A DNA stretch of 6,328 nt. Source: Candidatus Hydrogenedentota bacterium (GTDB taxonomy: Bacteria > Hydrogenedentota > Hydrogenedentia > Hydrogenedentiales > CAITNO01). The position numbers were made by a program, and so were the translations under genes. Below are positions 3,950 to 6,328 of the stretch, piece after piece (position 1 is the stretch's first letter; the number at the start of each line of letters is the position of its first letter). The notes under the pieces were generated by a model. That model did no database searches. It saw only the letters and a list, made by a program, of their open reading frames with translations, and was not told the origin of the DNA. The stretch is from contig CAIXUF010000195.1 of NCBI GenBank assembly GCA_903922535.1, positions 1 through 6,328 of the forward strand, read 5' to 3'.

Positions 3950-6328
3950 TCGGCCGGACATAACCGGTCCAACGTTTCCATAAAGTCCGCCGGTATGGGC
4001 GTTCCCGCGGTAATCTTGCCGAACGCCTCCAATGCGGCGGCTCGGTCGTGGCGTGCGTAGAGCGCGTCGAGAAGGGGATTGGCCAGGACATTGAAGGCCG
4101 GATCGGCTTTGGCGATTGTCCGCAGGATCTGTTCCGCCTCCCCATCCCGTCCCCGGTGCGACAAGATACGCCATTCCATCATGTTGAACGCCGTGTCGGC
4201 GGGTGCTTTTGCCGCCTGAGTCTTTACTTCGGCCTCCGCTTCATCCCATTCGCCCAGCAGTAGCAGCGCCTGCACCCGTTTAAGGCGCGCATCATCCGCC
4301 TGCGGTTGCCCCTTCAACAGTTCGGTGGTGAGCGCCAGCGCCCTCGCGGCGTCACCGCATTCGATGTGTGCATTGATCAGTTCAATAATGAGTGTCCTGT
4401 CGGTCGGTTCATGGGGCAGACCCTGCTCCAGCGCGCGCAGCGCGTCGGGACAGCGGCCCGCCCGCATGTGGATGTCGCCGAGGGCGTCATAAATGTACCC
4501 GGGCTGTGCGGCATCCAGCGCCACGGCGCGCTCCAGATTGGGCAAAGCGTCGTCATAGCGTTGATGGTCATAATCCTGCTTGCCCAGATAGGCATATCCC
4601 TGCGGGTAGTCGGGGAAGGCTTCAATCATGCGCCGGGCAATGTCCCGCAGCGCGTCCATCTCCTTCCGCTCCACCAATGACTGAAGGACCTGCCGCAGCG
4701 TGGGTGTCCGTTCCGGGGCTGCCTTGATGCGGACAAATGCGCGGTCGGCCAGCGGGGCAAAATCGCCCTTCCCGGAAAGGCCGCGCTGCAAAAAGACGAG
4801 ATCCACCAGATGGGCGGGGAAATGGGCCATGGCTTCATCCAGAACGGCGGCGGACAGCGCAATCCGTCCCCGTTGCGCCAGGGCCACGCCAAGCCGCAGG
4901 TATCCGCCGCCCTCCGCGTCGGGCCGTGTGCGCATGCTTTCCTGAAAAGCGGCAATGGCCGGGTCGGCGGCGTGATCGGCAATGGCACGGGCCAGGTCAA
5001 TAAGTGCCTCCGGGGCGGGATCAGGTGTCTCCCGGGCGGCGCCGGGGGCGGGCGACATTCGATACACGTTAAGCTTGCGCTCCCCGGGGAAGTCCCGCTT
5101 CTCCAAGCGCACATTCCGGGGCGCTGCGGCGGACTCGAAGCGGCCCGCCTGCCCGTGAATCGCATCGACCAGCACGGCCCAGCACGAGGGGCTTGTCCCC
5201 GGTTCAAGGGCGGGGGCAGTCCTGACCAGAAAGGCCCCCATCTCGGCCATCGCCTCCGGCTCGAGCACGGCGGTGACAATGCGGTCCGAAGACGGCAGAT
5301 TCATCTCGAAAATGGGCTTCCAGAAGACGCCCTGCACCAGGGTGATTGCCTGAGCGCCGTCGGCCGCCTCAATCACCTGCCCGGTCTGTTTCCAGGCCGT
5401 GCGCGTTTGCGGCGGCAGGGCCAGTGAAAGCTGCCACGCATAGACGGTCACCAGTACCGCCACGCACAGGGCGCGCAACCGTCCCGGCAGTCCCGCCATG
5501 AGCCCCCCCAGCAGCAGGTAAAGTGCAAGCGACGAATGGACAAGATAGCGGGAGGCGTAGACCGGCTTCCACGCGAAGGACAGGGCCACCAGAAGCACCA
5601 GCGGCACCACCGCCCAAAGGACCAGGAAGCCCGTGCGCGCCTCCTGTTCTGTGCGCCGTTTGAGCAGCCGCAGGACGCCCCAAAGCAGCGCCATGGAAAA
5701 CGCCAAGGCGATCAGGGCGTCGCCCAGCGGGTGCGCGGCCACGACCGCCTGCCGCAGGGTCTCGGGCGCGAAGGACCATGCGCGGCCCGAGGGGAAGTAG
5801 GTGGATGAGGACCAGTGCACGGCGTCGCCCGCAACGAAATTGCGCGCCGCCAGGGCGAATTCGGGCATGGTGTAGTAGTCGTGCAGCTCTTTGGGCTGCG
5901 GGGCGATTGCGGAGATCCACACCGCCACCGGCGCCAGCAGCAACGCCTGCGCGACCAGCCACGGCGGCAGCGCGCGCCTGCGGACACCCGGGGCAAACAG
6001 CAGCCACAGCGCCTGCACCGGCCAGAGAAACACCGCGAAATAGTGGCTCCAAACCAGCGCGCCGTTGGCCGCAAGATTCAAGACCCACCAGCGGCGCCGG
6101 CCGGTGCGCGCCGCCCGCAGCAGGGACAGCCCAGACAGTGCGGCAAACAGCGCCACAAAGGCGTACATGCGCGCCTCCTGCGCCTGGTACAGATGCACCG
6201 GCGACAGCGCGGCGCACAGCGCCGCGGTCAGCCCGGCCGCGCGCGCCGTCCGGGGACTGCCGGGCCAGATTTCACGGGCAAGCAGCGCCAGCGGGATGAG
6301 CATGGCCGTTCCGGCCAGTGCGCTGAGC
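3913..6328 (-). CDS. Family-39-like glycosyltransferase fused to C-terminal TPR repeats (5' truncated by window edge)
   Basis: The frame is open through the right edge, giving 804 residues with the N-terminus missing. An in-frame ATG at 6303 lies inside the gene and is probably not the start: the codons before it read LSALAGTA, normal for this family. Counting from 6303, the PMT_2/GT39 hallmarks are SPVHLYQAQEARMYA (34-48), SHYFAVFLWP (86-95), membrane helices to about 295 and SRYLVHSS (251-258). These enzymes move sugars from polyprenyl-phosphate donors at the cytoplasmic membrane. The missing part should hold the first loop with the catalytic acidic residue. Residues about 300-415 form a soluble segment beginning WKQTGQVI. 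Residues about 430-785 are helical, with clear TPR units at about 563-597 and 600-634 and weaker ones to about 702. TPRs may recruit partners or acceptor proteins. The end overlaps the convergent membrane gene. The substrate is unknown. Confidence 0.88.
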   Translation of the reverse strand, partial: LSALAGTAMLIPLALLAREIWPGSPRTARAAGLTAALCAALSPVHLYQAQEARMYAFVALFAALSGLSLLRAARTGRRRWWVLNLAANGALVWSHYFAVFLWPVQALWLLFAPGVRRRALPPWLVAQALLLAPVAVWISAIAPQPKELHDYYTMPEFALAARNFVAGDAVHWSSSTYFPSGRAWSFAPETLRQAVVAAHPLGDALIALAFSMALLWGVLRLLKRRTEQEARTGFLVLWAVVPLVLLVALSFAWKPVYASRYLVHSSLALYLLLGGLMAGLPGRLRALCVAVLVTVYAWQLSLALPPQTRTAWKQTGQVIEAADGAQAITLVQGVFWKPIFEMNLPSSDRIVTAVLEPEAMAEMGAFLVRTAPALEPGTSPSCWAVLVDAIHGQAGRFESAAAPRNVRLEKRDFPGERKLNVYRMSPAPGAARETPDPAPEALIDLARAIADHAADPAIAAFQESMRTRPDAEGGGYLRLGVALAQRGRIALSAAVLDEAMAHFPAHLVDLVFLQRGLSGKGDFAPLADRAFVRIKAAPERTPTLRQVLQSLVERKEMDALRDIARRMIEAFPDYPQGYAYLGKQDYDHQRYDDALPNLERAVALDAAQPGYIYDALGDIHMRAGRCPDALRALEQGLPHEPTDRTLIIELINAHIECGDAARALALTTELLKGQPQADDARLKRVQALLLLGEWDEAEAEVKTQAAKAPADTAFNMMEWRILSHRGRDGEAEQILRTIAKADPAFNVLANPLLDALYARHDRAAALEAFGKITAGTPIPADFMETLDRLCPADQPPSATGGSNP

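Noticed and set aside
5369..6217. Second long minus-strand frame inside the glycosyltransferase-TPR gene.
   Set aside because: It is a shifted frame of the real gene. Its Gly/Ala/Arg-rich product has no domain, while the main frame shows clear GT39 motifs.

Overview
This GC-rich window carries six protein genes and no RNA genes, complete insertion sequences or CRISPR arrays. The GC content, the large membrane glycosyltransferase genes, the TPR fusion and the Feo layout suggest an environmental Gram-negative-like bacterium, perhaps of the Planctomycetes/Verrucomicrobia/Lentisphaerae/Hydrogenedentes kind. That placement is an impression from gene style only. No marker gene is present to confirm it.

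Left part (1-1247, minus strand): a ferrous-iron uptake operon. Read in the direction of transcription it has a near-consensus sigma70-type promoter (1218-1247), a small Cys-rich membrane protein of the FeoB-associated type, feoA, and then feoB. FeoB runs off the left edge after its complete G domain. Both gene junctions are 4-base ATGA overlaps, so the three proteins are probably made by coupled translation. A partly symmetric, Fur-box-like sequence lies in the promoter spacer and would suit iron-dependent repression.

Middle (1303-2128, minus strand): a two-gene unit with its own plausible promoter (2100-2128). It encodes a small PilZ-domain protein, a likely cyclic-di-GMP receptor, and an ABM-fold protein resembling LsrG/YgiN. 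The genes are 23 bases apart.

Right part (2165-6328): two large membrane proteins in convergent orientation whose 3' ends overlap by 37 bases. The plus-strand gene encodes a polytopic protein of about 594 residues with a GT-C-glycosyltransferase-like layout. It carries a tandem heptamer (GGAGTCA x4) inside the reading frame, and gain or loss of one unit would cause early termination. The minus-strand gene, cut at the right edge, encodes a family-39-like (PMT_2 type) glycosyltransferase joined to a C-terminal TPR region. Both probably act on lipid-linked sugars at the cytoplasmic membrane, but neither substrate can be read from the sequence.

No wholly new multi-gene system is evident. The most notable points are the possible phase-variable heptamer tract, the Cys-rich protein leading the Feo operon, and the Fur-like site in a near-ideal promoter.
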